Positions 24,353 through 25,899 of a stretch of DNA of 25,899 nucleotides are shown here, piece by piece. A program made the translations under genes and the position numbers. Numbering within the stretch: position 1 is the first letter of the stretch; every line of letters begins with the position of its first letter. The notes below the pieces were generated by a model. That model did no database searches and was not told where the DNA came from. It was given only the letters and a program-made list of their open reading frames with translations. The DNA comes from SVTX01 sp045638125. Its GTDB lineage: Bacteria > Bacillota > Clostridia > Oscillospirales > CAG-272. Location: assembly GCA_045638125.1 (NCBI GenBank), contig JAZUAS010000080.1:1-25899 (forward strand). Direction: 5' to 3'.

Positions 24353-25654
24353 TTAGAACTTAACACCGGGAATATCAACAAGTCCCTTGATCTCAACCGG
24401 CATACCGGTAGCGATAGACTTGTTTCCTGCGATACCGGTAAGTATGCTCATGCAACCGTCAACGTATCCTGCCGCTCTCTTAAAGGGATCTGCAGGGGGA
24501 TTGGGATTGAAGATATCGTTGAGCATAACGGGGTCTCCACCGCCGTGTCCGCCCTTTCCTTCCTCGATCTCAACCTCGTAAGGAGCCTTGAACATGGGAT
24601 ATACCGTAAGCTTCTTGTCCTTGATCTGCGCATTTCTGTCATAAGAGCCGCTCTCGCTGGGGATAACCGCCTCAACGACCTCAAGCTCGATTCTACCCTT
24701 GGTACCGGTAAACATAACTCTGTATCCCTCCCAAGGACAGTATGCGTTGAGAGAGTAGGACATCTGCGCGCCGTTTGCGTACTGAACGACAAGGTTCATT
24801 GTGTCCTCAATGCTGATACCGTCTCCGAAAACGCTCTGGTCACGGAGATATCCGTCGTACTGCTCGTTGTCAAAGTAGATAGCCTTATCGCTACCCTTTG
24901 CAATATTTATTGAGAAAGGATCGCCGTAAGCGTTCTCCGAGCCGTGGCTACGGTAATAGAACTTTGTAACGCCTCTCTCCTCTGCATTCGCTCTACCGTA
25001 GAAAAGGAGATTACCGAGAGCAAACACCTTGGTGGGGTGAGAATCGATCCAGAAGTTTACAAGGTCAAAGTGGTGGGTGGACTTGTGAACGAGAAGTCCT
25101 CCGCTATTTCTCTTGTCTCTGTGCCAACGGCGGAAATAGTCAGCGCCGTGGGTGGTGTTGAGCAACCACTCAAAGTGGATCTGCTTAACGTCGCCGATAA
25201 CACCGTTCATGATAAGCTCACGAACCTTGGTCTTGTCGGGAGCGTATCTGTAGTTGAACGTAACGCGAAGATCCTTACCCGTTCTCTCGATACAGTCAAT
25301 GATCTCCTGGCACTTTTCAGCGTCCATAGTCATAGGCTTTTCGGAGATAACGTCGCATCCGCATTCCATAGCCTTGATAATGTATTTGTGGTGAGTACGG
25401 TCAACCGAAGTAACGATAACGATGTCGGGCTTGGTCTCCTCGATCATCTTTTCGAAATCCTCTGATGCGTATGTAGGAACTGCGTGGTAGCCGAACTCCT
25501 CGACAAGACGCTTGTTTCCGTAATCCATACGACCCTGGTTAATATCACAGAAAGCTACAAGCTCTGCATATTCTTTGAAATCTTTAGCAATTGCTCCGTA
25601 GAACATCGCCGCTCTGCCGCCGATACCAACTTGAGCGTATCTCTTCTTTTCCAT
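24353..25654 (-). CDS. Gfo/Idh/MocA family NAD(P)-dependent oxidoreductase
   Basis: 433 residues. The N-terminal Rossmann fold starts with QVGIGGRAAMFYGAIA (8-23), has VAFCDINQGRM, and the family EKP motif as SEKPMTMD (104-111). The C-terminal alpha/beta domain carries SGGLLVHKSTHHFDLVNFWID, with the His-Asp pair (His195, Asp197) typical of the active site. Such enzymes oxidise or reduce sugars, inositols or their derivatives, or act on glycosides by transient oxidation at C3. I use the ATG at 25654, with AAGGAG nine bases upstream; the in-frame extension to 25690 lacks one. A region near 395 with GGHGGGDPVMLNDIF fits bacterial sugar dehydrogenase relatives. Substrate unknown; it is monocistronic in this window. 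Confidence 0.92.
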   Translation of the reverse strand: MEKKRYAQVGIGGRAAMFYGAIAKDFKEYAELVAFCDINQGRMDYGNKRLVEEFGYHAVPTYASEDFEKMIEETKPDIVIVTSVDRTHHKYIIKAMECGCDVISEKPMTMDAEKCQEIIDCIERTGKDLRVTFNYRYAPDKTKVRELIMNGVIGDVKQIHFEWLLNTTHGADYFRRWHRDKRNSGGLLVHKSTHHFDLVNFWIDSHPTKVFALGNLLFYGRANAEERGVTKFYYRSHGSENAYGDPFSINIAKGSDKAIYFDNEQYDGYLRDQSVFGDGISIEDTMNLVVQYANGAQMSYSLNAYCPWEGYRVMFTGTKGRIELEVVEAVIPSESGSYDRNAQIKDKKLTVYPMFKAPYEVEIEEGKGGHGGGDPVMLNDIFNPNPPADPFKRAAGYVDGCMSILTGIAGNKSIATGMPVEIKGLVDIPGVKF

Positions 25655-25710
25655 AACTAAATTCTCCTTTTTTGCATATATACTATGCACCGCATTTCTC
25701 GGTCATCATA

Positions 25711-25803
25711 ATTATACATCAATTTTTTATATAAATCCTTGAATATTTTGACCACTTTCAAGAACTCGCCTCAAAAAATCTTTATATTTTTGACCACTTT
25801 CAA
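25711..25803 (-). promoter_or_regulatory. Weak promoter with two phased direct repeats upstream of the oxidoreductase
   Basis: On the minus strand TATAAT (25716-25711) has no good minus-35 (AGGATT at 17 bases). The 16-base sequence TTGAAAGTGGTCAAAA occurs at 25761-25746 and again at 25803-25788, both on the minus strand and exactly 42 bases apart. Relative to a start near 25704 they cover about -42 to -57 and -84 to -99, a typical place for an activator such as an AraC-type protein. Confidence 0.65.
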
Positions 25804-25887
25804 TCAATTCACTTCTTGACGGTCATTTTTTCACGCTTCAAGGGCAAACATAATTCCCCTTATTCCTCTTTTGGGAAGTTTTTTTGG

Positions 25888-25899
25888 AAGGAGGGGGTG
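25888..25899 (+). promoter_or_regulatory. Possible ribosome binding site of a gene beginning beyond the right edge
   Basis: AAGGAGG followed by a G run and GTG at the very end of the window could precede a plus-strand gene divergent from the oxidoreductase. The start codon itself cannot be confirmed. Confidence 0.25.

Noticed and set aside
25816..25854. Plus-strand promoter from TTGACG and CATAAT near the right edge
   Set aside because: The two boxes are 27 bases apart, too far for a sigma-A promoter.

Overview
The window looks like a chromosomal segment of an anaerobic gut-type member of the Bacillota, class Clostridia. This is inferred from Gram-positive AGGAGG ribosome binding sites, near-perfect sigma-A promoters, an mcsA-mcsB-clpC stress operon, a sodium-pump type biotin decarboxylase operon, and several carbohydrate genes. 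I cannot place it to genus. There is no rRNA, tRNA, CRISPR array, insertion sequence or prophage signal; this is ordinary chromosome with metabolic cassettes.

Layout. (1) 1-2707, minus strand: a four-gene sodium-translocating decarboxylase operon (carboxyltransferase, OadG-like small membrane subunit, biotin carrier, and the start of the OadB-like pump), behind a perfect TTGACA-N17-TATAAT promoter. (2) 3024-7076, plus: mcsA, a guanidino-kinase-fold McsB homologue that has lost its catalytic residues, and clpC, with no ctsR. (3) 7240-13277, plus: a large unassigned putative glycoside hydrolase with its own promoter and terminator, then a GH78 alpha-L-rhamnosidase-type gene whose natural start is out of frame across an A7 tract, then glutamate racemase murI. 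(4) 13339-18938, minus: a nucleotidyltransferase, a NahK-like sugar 1-kinase, galE and galM, which together could carry a hexose or N-acetylhexosamine to a UDP-sugar without GalK or GalT; a MATE exporter follows. (5) 19277-22306, plus: a Crp/Fnr-type regulator followed by a lipoprotein, permease and ATPase of a nitrate/sulfonate/thiamine-precursor type ABC importer. (6) 22456-24312, plus: a DUF2079 polytopic membrane protein. (7) 24353-25654, minus: a Gfo/Idh/MocA sugar oxidoreductase behind a weak promoter with two phased 16-bp direct repeats.

Sugar catabolism is the common thread. Two intracellular glycoside hydrolases, a Leloir-like operon and a sugar dehydrogenase-type enzyme suggest use of plant or host glycans imported as oligosaccharides, although no sugar transporter lies in the window. 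The decarboxylase operon would couple CoA-ester or keto-acid decarboxylation to a sodium gradient.

The most notable observations are the apparent McsB pseudokinase retained between mcsA and clpC, the frameshift or slippage site at the start of the GH78 gene, the cysteine-cluster carboxyltransferase, and the phased repeats in front of the oxidoreductase. All family calls are by eye from motifs; no database search was run.
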